Positions 18,030 through 27,156 of a DNA stretch of 32,704 nucleotides are shown here, one piece after another. Position numbers and translations under genes: made by a program. The notes beneath the pieces are model-generated. The model was not told the DNA's origin, did no database searches, and saw only the letters and a program-made list of their open reading frames with translations. The DNA is from Clostridiales bacterium (GTDB lineage: Bacteria > Bacillota > Clostridia > Oscillospirales > Acutalibacteraceae), in the NCBI GenBank assembly GCA_024693205.1, contig JAILLJ010000027.1, forward strand, positions 1-32,704, in the 5' to 3' direction. How positions within the stretch are numbered: the stretch's first letter is position 1; each line of letters opens with the position of its first letter.

Positions 18030-19517
18030 ATGTTTAAAACGGGCTTTGACAATAACGAATATATAAGAAGACAGTCCGAACAGATCCGTAAGCGTATCGA
18101 CGAATTCGGAGGTAAGCTTTATCTCGAATTCGGCGGAAAACTTTTTGACGACTATCACGCTTCAAGGGTGCTTCCGGGCTTTAAGCCCGACAGTAAGCTC
18201 CAGATGCTTAAGGAGATAGCCTCCGACGTCGAAATAGTTATCGCTATCAACGCCGGCGATATCGAAAGCAACAAGAGACGCAGCGATATCAACATAACCT
18301 ACGACAGCGATGTGCTTCGTCTTATCGACAGCTTCCGCGGGATAGGACTTTATGTCGGCTCCGTCGTTATAAATCAGTTCGACGGTCAGCCCGCCGCCAA
18401 AAAATTCAAGGAAAAGCTTGAACGTCTCGGAATAAAAGTATTTCTCCATTATATAATAGAAGGATACCCCCTTGCCGTTTCCCATATAGTTTCCGACGAC
18501 GGCTTCGGCAAAAACGAATATATCGAGACGTCGCGTCCGCTTATCGTCGTGACGGCGCCCGGACCGGGAAGCGGAAAGATGTCGACATGTCTGTCACAGC
18601 TTTACCACGAAAACATGAGGGGCATCAAGGCGGGCTACGCCAAGTTTGAGACGTTCCCCATCTGGAACCTTCCGTTAAAGCATCCCGTCAATCTCGCTTA
18701 TGAGGCGGCGACGGCAGACCTTAACGACGTAAACATGATAGACCCGTATCACCTCGAGTCATACGGAGTCATGACCGTAAACTACAACCGCGACGTCGAG
18801 GTCTTCCCTGTACTCAACGCCATCTTTGAAAAGATATTCGGTAAATCGCCCTATAAATCCCCGACGGATATGGGCGTCAACATGGCGGGCTTTTGCATAA
18901 CCGACGACGAGGCGGTCAGGGAAGCGTCATACGACGAAATAATAAGGCGCTATTTCGCGATACTCTGCGACTTCAAGTCGGGCAAAGGCAGTCAGTCGGC
19001 CGTCGATAAGATAGAGCTTCTTTTAAAACAGGCGGGTATCTCTCCCGAAGACCGCAAGGTCGTGGGATGCGCCATGAGAAGAAGCGAAGAGACCGACAAT
19101 CAGCCGGCAATGGCTATCGAGCTTCCGAACGGGGAGATAATAACGGGCAAGACGTCCGATCTTCTCGGAGCTTCCGCCGCCGCGCTTTTGAACGCAGTCA
19201 AGGCGCTCGCGGGAATAGAAAAAAAGGAGCATCTTATCGAGCCCTCCGTTATCGAGCCGATACAGAGCTTAAAGGTCAACAATCTCGGCAACCACAATCC
19301 GAGGCTCCATTCCGACGAAGCGCTGATAGCTCTTGCGATCTGCGCCGCCGAAAATCCCGAAGCCGAGCTTGCGATAAAACAGCTCCCGCTTTTAAAGAAC
19401 TGTGAGGCGCATTCGAGCGTCATGCTCTCCCAGGTAGATAACGATATATTCAGAAAGCTCGGCATCCGCCTTACATGCGAGCCGAAATACGAAACGAGTA
19501 AATTATACCATCAGTAA
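18030..19517 (+). CDS. DUF1846 family protein
   Basis: MFKTGFDNNEYIRRQSEQIRKRIDEFGGKLYLEFGGKLFDDYHASRVLPGFKPDSKLQML...VTAPGPGSGKMSTCLSQLYHENMRGIKAGYAKFETFPIWNLPLKHPVNLAYEAATADLNDVNMIDPYHLE. SD ggaggtggg. Confidence 0.92.
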   Translation: MFKTGFDNNEYIRRQSEQIRKRIDEFGGKLYLEFGGKLFDDYHASRVLPGFKPDSKLQMLKEIASDVEIVIAINAGDIESNKRRSDINITYDSDVLRLIDSFRGIGLYVGSVVINQFDGQPAAKKFKEKLERLGIKVFLHYIIEGYPLAVSHIVSDDGFGKNEYIETSRPLIVVTAPGPGSGKMSTCLSQLYHENMRGIKAGYAKFETFPIWNLPLKHPVNLAYEAATADLNDVNMIDPYHLESYGVMTVNYNRDVEVFPVLNAIFEKIFGKSPYKSPTDMGVNMAGFCITDDEAVREASYDEIIRRYFAILCDFKSGKGSQSAVDKIELLLKQAGISPEDRKVVGCAMRRSEETDNQPAMAIELPNGEIITGKTSDLLGASAAALLNAVKALAGIEKKEHLIEPSVIEPIQSLKVNNLGNHNPRLHSDEALIALAICAAENPEAELAIKQLPLLKNCEAHSSVMLSQVDNDIFRKLGIRLTCEPKYETSKLYHQ

Positions 19518-19550
19518 ACAAATAAAACAGAGAAAGGAACTCAAGAGAAC

Positions 19551-19898
19551 ATGGATAAGAACAAGGTAAGAATAAATATCTGCGGCGCGGATTATATTAT
19601 CAGCACTGAAGACGATCCCGAATATGTTACGGAGCTCGGAAAAGAGATCGACGAAAAAATGCGTACGCTTTTAAACAGCAACCAGCGTCTTTCCGTCACA
19701 CAGGCCGCCGTGCTTTGCTCGCTCGAATTCCTCGACGAGTTCAAAAAATCCGACACGACCGCGGAGCATCTTCGCTCACAGATACAGGATTATCTTGAGG
19801 ACGCCGCGAGAGCGAGAACGGATTCCGAGATAACAAAAAGAGAAGCGGAAAGGCTCGGCAAGGAGCTTGCCTCGCTTCGCGCAAAGGGCAATAAATAA
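19551..19898 (+). CDS. zapA: Cell division protein ZapA
   Basis: KNKVRINICGADYIISTEDDPEYVTELGKEIDEKMRTLLNSNQRLSVTQAAVLCSLEFLDEFKK with coiled-coil C-terminus. Confidence 0.88.
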   Translation: MDKNKVRINICGADYIISTEDDPEYVTELGKEIDEKMRTLLNSNQRLSVTQAAVLCSLEFLDEFKKSDTTAEHLRSQIQDYLEDAARARTDSEITKREAERLGKELASLRAKGNK

Positions 19899-21929
19899 AT
19901 GAAACCTGAAATACTTGCTCCGGCGGGAGGCTTTGAGTCGCTTGTCGCCGCGGTCAGGTGCGGCGCGGACGCCGTTTATTTCGGAGGTCAGGCGCTGAAC
20001 GCACGACGCGGAGCGGAAAATTTCAGCGACGACGACCTTTACGCCGCCGTTTCATATTGCCGGCTTCACGGCGTCAAGACGTATCTGACACTTAATACGC
20101 TTGTCGGAGACGGCGAATTTAAAAAAGCGAAAGAGATCATTAAGCGTGCCTGCGCCATCGGCGCAGACGCGCTTATTTTGCAGGATATCGGGATATCGGC
20201 TGTAGTCAGGGACTATACCGATATCCCGCTTCACGCTTCTACCCAGACGTCGGTACAGACGCCGGAGGGGATAAACCTGCTCACGGAAATGGGCTTTAAA
20301 CGCGCGGTCTTGCCGAGAGAGCTGACAAAAAACGAGATAAAAAATATCGCTCAAAAAACCGATATCGAGCTTGAGGTCTTTGTCCACGGGGCGCTCTGCA
20401 TGTGCGTTTCGGGACAGTGCCTTTTGAGCGCGGTCTTGGGTTCACGGAGCGGCAACAGGGGACTTTGCGCCCAGCCTTGCCGCCTGCCGTTTTCCGCAGA
20501 GGGCGGAACGGGATACGACCTAAGCCTAAAGGATCTTTCGCTGCTGCCGCATCTTCGGGAGCTAAAGGATATCGGCGTTACGTCGTTTAAAATAGAGGGA
20601 AGAATGAAGCGGCCGGAATATGTCGCCGCCGCGGTGACGGCGTGCAGAGCCGCGCTGAACGGAGAAGATGACGGCGATATAAACGAAAAGCTCCGAAGCG
20701 TATTTTCACGCTCGGGCTTTACCGACGGATATTTTACGGGACTTCGCGGAAGAAAGATGTTCGGAGTGAGGGGACACGACGACGTCACGGCCGCCGCGCC
20801 GGTGCTGTCTTCGCTTAAAAAGCTTTACGAAAAGGAGAGGGAGGACGTTCCCGTCGATTTTGTTTTCGGATGTAAAAAAGATGAGCCGACATATCTGACC
20901 GCCATGTCCGGTGAAAGCTCGGCGACCGTTACGGGCGAGATACCGCAGGCGGCTGAAACGAGGGGACTTACGGAGGAGTCGGTCTTACAGAGGCTTTCAA
21001 AATGCGGCGGTACGGCGTTTTATCTGAATTCTCTCGTGACTGACATGGACGACGGGCTGTTTATATCGGCGTCGTCGCTGAATGCTTTGAGAAGAGACGC
21101 GCTGTCGGAGCTTGAAGAAAAAATAAAATCTCCCGTTCCTCATTCATTCAGGGAGCCGGAAATAAATATCGAAAGCCATAACGCGCAGGAAAAAGCGGAT
21201 ATTTATATGCGCTTTGAAAGAGCTTCGCAGATACCGGAAAACGCAAAGAATGCGAAAAAAATAATATTGCCGCTCTCGTGCGATACGGATGATTTTATTG
21301 AGACGGGCGCCGTACCGGAAATACCGAGAGGGATATTCGGCTCGTCCGAAAAAATTAAAAAGAAACTGCTTGAACTTAAAAACGCCGGAATATATGAGGC
21401 GTTTTGCGGAACGATCGACGGCATAGCTGTTGCGAGAGAGTCGGGATTTCGTATAACCGCCTCGTTCGGAACGAATATATATAATTCGCTTTCGGCGCGG
21501 GAGATAGAAAAACTCGGAGCAAAGGAATTTCTCCTTTCCGTCGAGCTGAGTTTAAAAACGTGTGAAAAGATCGGCGGCAGTCTGCCGCGCGGCGTTTTCG
21601 CATACGGCAGGATACCGCTTATGCTGATGAGAAATTGTCCGGCGCGAAACGGCAGGACATGCGATGAGTGCAGGGAAAGCGGAAAGCTGACAGACAGGAA
21701 AAAAGCGGAATTTCCGATATCCTGCGTCGGGGGCTGCGCCGAGCTTCTCAATTCGTGCCCCGTCTATATGGCGGACAAGCTCGACGATATAAAAAACGTC
21801 GATTTCATGCTGTATTATTTCACAAAAGAGAGCAGAGGCGACTGCGAGAGGATAATAAAAAAATACGCAGAGAAAACGCCGTTCGACGGAACGTTCACAA
21901 GAGGACTGTTTTACAGGGGCGTGGAATAA
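19899..21929 (+). CDS. U32 family peptidase
   Basis: MKPEILAPAGGFESLVAAVRCGADAVYFGGQALNAR...PLHASTQTSVQTPEGINLLTEMGFKRAVLPRELT...FVHGALCMCVSGQCLLSAVLGSRSGNRGLCAQPCRLP...SFKIEGRMKRPEYVAAAV. Confidence 0.95.
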   Translation: MKPEILAPAGGFESLVAAVRCGADAVYFGGQALNARRGAENFSDDDLYAAVSYCRLHGVKTYLTLNTLVGDGEFKKAKEIIKRACAIGADALILQDIGISAVVRDYTDIPLHASTQTSVQTPEGINLLTEMGFKRAVLPRELTKNEIKNIAQKTDIELEVFVHGALCMCVSGQCLLSAVLGSRSGNRGLCAQPCRLPFSAEGGTGYDLSLKDLSLLPHLRELKDIGVTSFKIEGRMKRPEYVAAAVTACRAALNGEDDGDINEKLRSVFSRSGFTDGYFTGLRGRKMFGVRGHDDVTAAAPVLSSLKKLYEKEREDVPVDFVFGCKKDEPTYLTAMSGESSATVTGEIPQAAETRGLTEESVLQRLSKCGGTAFYLNSLVTDMDDGLFISASSLNALRRDALSELEEKIKSPVPHSFREPEINIESHNAQEKADIYMRFERASQIPENAKNAKKIILPLSCDTDDFIETGAVPEIPRGIFGSSEKIKKKLLELKNAGIYEAFCGTIDGIAVARESGFRITASFGTNIYNSLSAREIEKLGAKEFLLSVELSLKTCEKIGGSLPRGVFAYGRIPLMLMRNCPARNGRTCDECRESGKLTDRKKAEFPISCVGGCAELLNSCPVYMADKLDDIKNVDFMLYYFTKESRGDCERIIKKYAEKTPFDGTFTRGLFYRGVE

Positions 21930-21953
21930 TCGGCTTCCCTTGGGGGCGCGGGT

Positions 21954-22026
21954 GAGCCTCCCTTGAGTAAATGGAGGCTCTATAGCTACCTCGTCAGCTT
22001 GCCCGCCTGACATTCCGGTCGGGCAA
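21954..22026. repeat. Two adjacent perfect inverted repeats between convergent genes
   Basis: GAGCCTCC (21954-21961)-N11-GGAGGCTC (21973-21980), and TTGCCCG (21999-22005)-N14-CGGGCAA (22020-22026). Confidence 0.7.
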
Positions 22027-22053
22027 AAACAAAAAGTCTCCCTCAATCTATCT

Positions 22054-22134
22054 TCTCGAAATGTCTGCGGACACTGTCCGCCTCGAAATGTCTGCGGACA
22101 CTGTCCGCCTCGAAATGTCCGCGGGCACTGCCCG
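22054..22134. repeat. Three tandem 27-bp palindromic units
   Basis: (t/c)ctcgaaatgtctgcggacactgtccg x2, then cctcgaaatgtccgcgggcactgcccg; each contains GCGGRCA-c-TGYCCGC. Confidence 0.9.
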
Positions 22135-22137
22135 CCG

Positions 22138-22886
22138 CTAATCGAGGATCATACAAAGTACGGTGACGTCGTCCTCGCGGACGTTTTCCTTTCTGATACG
22201 CGCTTCGTTTGCGATGAGATCGGCGAATTCCTGGGCGCTGTCGCCGGTGTAGTTGATAAGTTCGCTTATTATCCAGGAGTCGTTTTCCGTCAAGAGTTCG
22301 TCTGATACCATCAATATGATATCTCCCGACGAAAGGGGGGAATACGCCTTTTCAAATTTGACGTCCCTCAATATCCCGGCAGGGAGCGCCGCGAGCTCGA
22401 GCTTTGCGGCTTTATTTTTTTTACGGACGAATGTGGCGGCTCCGCCTGCCTTCATGAATTCCGTTTCGCCGGTATAAAGGTCGATGCAGGCGACGTCGAG
22501 CGTTGAAACGGACTCGTCGATGCCGTTTACGAGAAGCGCGGAGTTGACTATTTCGAGCGCGCTGTCAAAGCTTATTCCGGCGCGGACAAGCTTTGAAAAA
22601 AGCTCTGCTGTCATCGCCGCGTCGATCGCGGCGCGTCCGCCCGTTCCCATCCCGTCGCTGAGCACGATTATCTACCTGCCGAGGCGGCGCATCCCGCGGC
22701 GGCTCCCGCGGCCGCCGAGACGGCGTAGACCCCGGGAGCGGACGACGCCAGCGATACGGCGAATGTCGGGAGAAGCCCGAGAAGCTTCACTCGCCCGAGC
22801 AGGAACGACGCGGCGAAGCAGACGCCTTGAAGGAACGCAAATTTTATACCGTAAGGCATTTCGACTTTTTTTCTGACGCTTTCCAT
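22138..22886 (-). pseudogene. spoIIE: spoIIE remnant: N-terminal membrane start joined out of frame to the C-terminal PP2C domain
   Basis: 22668-22886 encodes MESVRKKVEMPYGIKFAFLQGVCFAASFLLGRVKLLGLLPTFAVSL... ending AGR*. The other frame continues IIVLSDGMGTGGRAAIDAAMTAELFSKLVRAGISFDSALEIVNSALLVNGIDESVSTLDVACIDLYTGETEFMKAGGAATFVRK, typical of the SpoIIE phosphatase domain. The rest of the membrane domain and the middle region are absent. Confidence 0.8.
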
Positions 22887-23091
22887 AATTCAGCTTCCTA
22901 TCCTTTTTTACGCTGATTATACATCGTGAAATGAGAAAAACATGTCGCATCACGCTGTCGTTTGACGGGCTGTTTTGCCGATTTTAAAAATTTCAAAAAA
23001 AAATAAATATTTTTTTGATTTTTTATGTAAAACTATTTAAAAGTATGATATAATACTTTGAATACATATTATTCCGAAAGGAGCGGCCGCG

Positions 23092-23877
23092 TTGAACGAC
23101 AAAACCGGTCAGGAGCAAAATACTCTTATAATAGGAAGAAACGCGCTGCTTGAGGCGCTGAAAAGCGGACGTGAGATAGACTGCGTCACTGTAGCGAGGG
23201 GCGAACGCGGAGGTTCGATAGGAAAGATAATATCCGAATGTAAAAAGATCGGTATCCCCGTCAAAGAGGCCGACTCAAAAAAGCTTGATTATATGTGCGG
23301 CCACTCAAACCACCAGGGAGTTATAGCATCCGTTGCGGCGCATGAATATTCCTCTCTCGAGGATATCCTTTCGGCGGCTGATGAAAAGGGCGAACCGCCG
23401 TTCATCATCATTTGCGACGGGCTTGAGGATCCCCATAATTTAGGCGCGATAATACGTACCGCGGAGGCGGCGGGCGCTCACGGAGTGATAATACCGAAGC
23501 GTCGGAGCGCGTCGCTGACATTCGCTACCGCAAAGACGTCGGCAGGCGCTGTAGAATATGTGCCTGTAGCGCGCGTGACAAATATCGCGTCCACCATAGA
23601 CGAACTGAAAAAAAGGGGAGTCTGGATATACGGCGCGGACGTCGGCGGTACTATGTGGTGCGACTCAAAGGCCGACGGCGCAGCGGCTCTCGTAATAGGC
23701 TCCGAGGGATATGGCCTCAGCCGTCTCGTAAAGGAAAAATGCGATTTTATAATGTCTCTTCCGATGAAGGGAAAGATCAATTCCCTGAACGCCTCAGTGG
23801 CGGCGGGAATACTGATGTATGAAATATTACGTCAGCGTTCAGATATAAAAACAGATGCGGGAGGAAATGCGAAATGA
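23092..23877 (+). CDS. rlmB: 23S rRNA (guanosine-2'-O-)-methyltransferase RlmB / TrmH-family SpoU methylase (TTG start)
   Basis: IIGRNALLEALKSGREIDCVTVARG...ICDGLEDPHNLGAIIRTAEAAGAHGVIIPKRRSASLTFATAKTSAGAVEYVPVARVTN...LVIGSEGYGLSRLVKEKCDFIMSLPMKGKINSLNASVAAGILMYE. SD aaaggag. Confidence 0.95.
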   Translation: MNDKTGQEQNTLIIGRNALLEALKSGREIDCVTVARGERGGSIGKIISECKKIGIPVKEADSKKLDYMCGHSNHQGVIASVAAHEYSSLEDILSAADEKGEPPFIIICDGLEDPHNLGAIIRTAEAAGAHGVIIPKRRSASLTFATAKTSAGAVEYVPVARVTNIASTIDELKKRGVWIYGADVGGTMWCDSKADGAAALVIGSEGYGLSRLVKEKCDFIMSLPMKGKINSLNASVAAGILMYEILRQRSDIKTDAGGNAK

Positions 23878-26800
23878 GCGACAGATATGTCAGCGGCTCG
23901 GGCGACGGAAACGACGAGATAGACCGTATCCTTGCTGAAGTCAATAAACAAAACATGGAGAGATCCGCATACGATAACGACACGCTTGCCCCGCGTAAGC
24001 AGTGGACAGACAGCGAAATAAACAGGCTGCTCGGAAAAGACGATCCGACGGCAGGTATTTCCGACTACGATTTTCCGGAGCCGGAGGATCTTACATATGT
24101 TCCCGAGGTCGTCGACGACCTTTCGTTTAATGTTCCAAAGGATTCGAGCGAGCCGGAAACGGTAACGCCCGATGAAAAATCGGAGACGTCAGATGAGCCG
24201 CGTGAAGCGATACCGGTATTTACCGTCGAGGAAACCGACGATACGTCGGCGGAGAATATAGATATTTCGGCGGACGAAACGGCGACGGAGGTGCCCTTTG
24301 AAGTCCAAGGAAACGAAGAGCCGACAGATATATTTTCTTCCGAAAGGCCGTCGGAGAAAGCTCCCGAACAGGCGGTAAAAAGAGAACGCGGCTTTTTCGG
24401 AAAAAAGCCCGTCCGTCAGGAACAACAGCCGTTTACGACAAATCAGCTCAGGGCGTCCGGTCTCGGAAAGTCGACCGACCCCTCGCGCGCCGCGACGCCG
24501 AGGACGACGCATATCCCGCAGCCTACAGAGGATGTAAGACAGTCTCTAAACAGCGATGCGACAAAAACATTCAGACCGATCCGTCCGGGTCAGTCAAGAG
24601 CTCCGCAGGGGAGACAGGGCGTAAGAGGAAACAGGCCCGATAGGATCGGAGCGGGACAGAGATCTGCCGTTTTGAATACGGCGGGAAGTCAAAACAAAAA
24701 AACATCCCCCGACGTAACGGAGGACGTAGATATATATTCCGACTCAAGCATAGCGCGTAAATTTGAAAATATGCGCGAAAATGCGGGGAGAGACGGTAAA
24801 AGAAAAGGCCCGCGTACGGTAAAGCTTCAGACCGACGGAGAAAATCTCTTTCCCGTATACGACGGCGAGATGCATAACGAACAGCGCGAAAGGTTCATGC
24901 GCAAGGTCGAATACAAACATCCCGACGAGGATTACGATCCCAAGACCGACAAGACCCCTATCGAGGAGCCGGGCGTCATAGTTAAGGAAGGAAAGACCGA
25001 CGAAAAGACGGGACTTGTCGAGGTGCCGCAGATCCGCTTTGCCGACAACATGCTTCGCGACGCAAAAGAAGGTAAGACAATAGTCGCCGAGACAAAGGAG
25101 CCTAAACCGGCTCCGAAAGAAAAAGAGTCCGAGATGGTGGACGGCCAGATAACTCTCCGGGGCTTTTCGTTCAGCGACGACGTCGAAAAGGTCGACGAAA
25201 AGCAGGTCGAGGGAGAGCTCAGCAGCAAGCGCCAGGAAAAGGCAAAAAATTTCAGGATAATGAAATTTGCCTCCGAATACGAGACTGATCTTCCGAAGCC
25301 CTATGAGGACGAGGAAGAAAAGGATGAAGAAACGGGACCGGGCGAAGGAGAGGAAGGGAACAACGCCGAGCCGACGGAATACACACATCCGTCCGAGCGG
25401 ATGAAGATCGGCCACTCGCTTCTTAAGACGAGAAGATCGCTTATGATCTCGACCTTGGGAGTGGGCGTTATAGATCTTATCCTTATCATCCTCTCACAGG
25501 TTGCAAAAAACAGCATGAACGCCGATGTGATATTTGCCGTGTCGACATTCCTTTTGTCCGGAGCGGCGGCGCTCTGCATAAATTCCGTTATCGCCGGCTT
25601 CAAGGCTCTCTTTACCGGAAAGCCCAATGAGGATTCTGCCGTTTCGATAGTTCTCGCGTTCGCATTTATCCACAGCATATTGGCGTTTATATTCTCATCG
25701 TCGCTCGGCGAAGCGAGCATATACTGCGCCGCGTCGGTATTTTTACTTTTACTGAGCAGGGCGTCAAAGATACTTGCAAATTCCGCGACGCTTAAAAACT
25801 TCAAGTTCTGCGCGTTCAAGGATTCCGAGTCCATATACGGAATACAGAATTTCGACGACAAGAACACGAGCTTTGAAATAGGACGCAGTCTTCTTCTCGG
25901 CGATCCCGAGCTGAGATATTCCTGCCGCGCAAAATTCCCGTCCGATTTTATAAAATATTCAAATCTCCAAAATCCGACCGAAAAGGTAGCGAAGCTTCTT
26001 ATCCCCGCCGCCGCGGGCATAAGCTTTATTGTCGCTATAATAGGCTGGATAAAGTCGGACGGAGTTCTGATGAGCGCGTTCACTTCGTTTGTCGGAGCGC
26101 TCTGCATTTCGATGCCGGCATGCGCTTCGCTGGCTGTAACGCTTCCGTTTTTCATCGAATCGGGCAAGCTCACACAAAGCGGAGGAATGATAGCGTCGCC
26201 CGGAGCGGCGGCCATATGCAGCAGCGCAAATGCGGTCGTTATAAACAGCGCCGACCTTTACGACGGAGATCATTGTAAGATGTTCGGCTTTAAGGATTAT
26301 AAGGCGACAAATATCAAGGATATCCTGCTCTACGCCGCGGCGATGGTAATAGGCTCCGGCGGACCGCTTACGACGGAATTTGAAAAAATAATAGAACACA
26401 GCAACATATTACTGCCTCCCGTAAAGTCGCTGAAATATGAAGAAAAGCTGGGACTTACCGCGTGGATACGCGGACAGAGGGTGCTTCTCGGCAACAGAAA
26501 TCTCCTTATCAACCACAGCATCGAAACGCCTCCAAAGGGCGCCGAACAAAAATATACCGAGACAGGCAAACGCGTTCTTTACATGGCTATCGAAAACAGG
26601 CTCGCCATCATGCTCGTCGTCGGATACGCCGAAAACGAGAGCCTTCGTCCGTATCTCCGCAGGCTGATAGAGGACGGAAAAAATATCCTCGTCAGCGTAA
26701 CGGACTGCAACATCACCGAGGAATTTATCAACGAGGGCTTCGGGCTTCCGCCCGGATGCGTTAAAATAATCAGCCCGACCGCGGCCGCCATGTTCGGAGA

Positions 26801-27083
26801 CGAAATCAAAAAGATAAAACAGTCCGTGCCCGCGACGGCGATCCATGACGGAAAGCCGGAGTCGTTCCTGCGCTGTGTTTCTGCGGCGACGTCTGTTAAA
26901 AACATCGCCAACACTGCGGCGCTCTTTGAAATGATCGGAGCAGCCCTCGGACTTTTGCTCTTCATCATCTTGCTTCTTGCCGTCGGCCTTTCGGGCGTCG
27001 GCTCGCTGACGGTGATACTCTTTACTCTCCTTTGGACAGCCGTAGCGGCAGGCTTCGGGATAGTAAGAAATCTTAAACGTTAA
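23874..27083 (+). CDS. Large membrane protein resembling a degenerate (catalytically inactive) P-type ATPase with a long disordered charged N-terminal region
   Basis: About 500-aa hydrophilic acidic N-terminus; hydrophobic segments LMISTLGVGVIDLILIILSQ, VIFAVSTFLLSGAAALCINSVI, SAVSIVLAFAFIHSILAFIF, ASIYCAASVFLLLLS, LLIPAAAGISFIVAIIGWI, FVGALCISMPACASLAVTLPFFI, then ANAVVINSADLYDG where DKTGT is expected, LTAWIRGQRVLLGNRNLLINHSIETP (nucleotide-domain-like), NILVSVTDCNITEEFINEGFGLP where TGDN is expected, and two C-terminal TM segments. ATGA overlap with rlmB. Confidence 0.7.
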   Translation: MSDRYVSGSGDGNDEIDRILAEVNKQNMERSAYDNDTLAPRKQWTDSEINRLLGKDDPTAGISDYDFPEPEDLTYVPEVVDDLSFNVPKDSSEPETVTPDEKSETSDEPREAIPVFTVEETDDTSAENIDISADETATEVPFEVQGNEEPTDIFSSERPSEKAPEQAVKRERGFFGKKPVRQEQQPFTTNQLRASGLGKSTDPSRAATPRTTHIPQPTEDVRQSLNSDATKTFRPIRPGQSRAPQGRQGVRGNRPDRIGAGQRSAVLNTAGSQNKKTSPDVTEDVDIYSDSSIARKFENMRENAGRDGKRKGPRTVKLQTDGENLFPVYDGEMHNEQRERFMRKVEYKHPDEDYDPKTDKTPIEEPGVIVKEGKTDEKTGLVEVPQIRFADNMLRDAKEGKTIVAETKEPKPAPKEKESEMVDGQITLRGFSFSDDVEKVDEKQVEGELSSKRQEKAKNFRIMKFASEYETDLPKPYEDEEEKDEETGPGEGEEGNNAEPTEYTHPSERMKIGHSLLKTRRSLMISTLGVGVIDLILIILSQVAKNSMNADVIFAVSTFLLSGAAALCINSVIAGFKALFTGKPNEDSAVSIVLAFAFIHSILAFIFSSSLGEASIYCAASVFLLLLSRASKILANSATLKNFKFCAFKDSESIYGIQNFDDKNTSFEIGRSLLLGDPELRYSCRAKFPSDFIKYSNLQNPTEKVAKLLIPAAAGISFIVAIIGWIKSDGVLMSAFTSFVGALCISMPACASLAVTLPFFIESGKLTQSGGMIASPGAAAICSSANAVVINSADLYDGDHCKMFGFKDYKATNIKDILLYAAAMVIGSGGPLTTEFEKIIEHSNILLPPVKSLKYEEKLGLTAWIRGQRVLLGNRNLLINHSIETPPKGAEQKYTETGKRVLYMAIENRLAIMLVVGYAENESLRPYLRRLIEDGKNILVSVTDCNITEEFINEGFGLPPGCVKIISPTAAAMFGDEIKKIKQSVPATAIHDGKPESFLRCVSAATSVKNIANTAALFEMIGAALGLLLFIILLLAVGLSGVGSLTVILFTLLWTAVAAGFGIVRNLKR

Positions 27084-27094
27084 TTGATCGGTAA

Positions 27095-27134
27095 AAAAAG
27101 GACTGAGGCGAAAGATCGTCTCAGTCCTTTTTAA
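27095..27134. terminator. Intrinsic terminator between convergent genes
   Basis: AAAAAGGACTGAGGCG-aaagat-CGTCTCAGTCCTTTTT: long stem (one internal G-T) with flanking A/T runs. Confidence 0.92.
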
Positions 27135-27156
27135 GTTGTTGATTAACAGTTTATTA

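Noticed and set aside
23020-23060. Strong promoter for rlmB
   Set aside because: A TATAAT is present at 23049-23054 but no acceptable -35 hexamer lies at 16-18 bp, so it is not listed as a feature.
24870-25370. Possible second protein or frameshift in the acidic N-terminal region of the 1069-aa ORF
   Set aside because: Frame is continuous, codon usage matches neighbours, and the region reads as a low-complexity disordered tail.
24744-26846. Several minus-strand ORFs (223, 304, 145 aa) opposite the 1069-aa gene
   Set aside because: Overlap each other and the coupled plus-strand gene; repetitive F/L/S or S/P composition typical of antisense frames.
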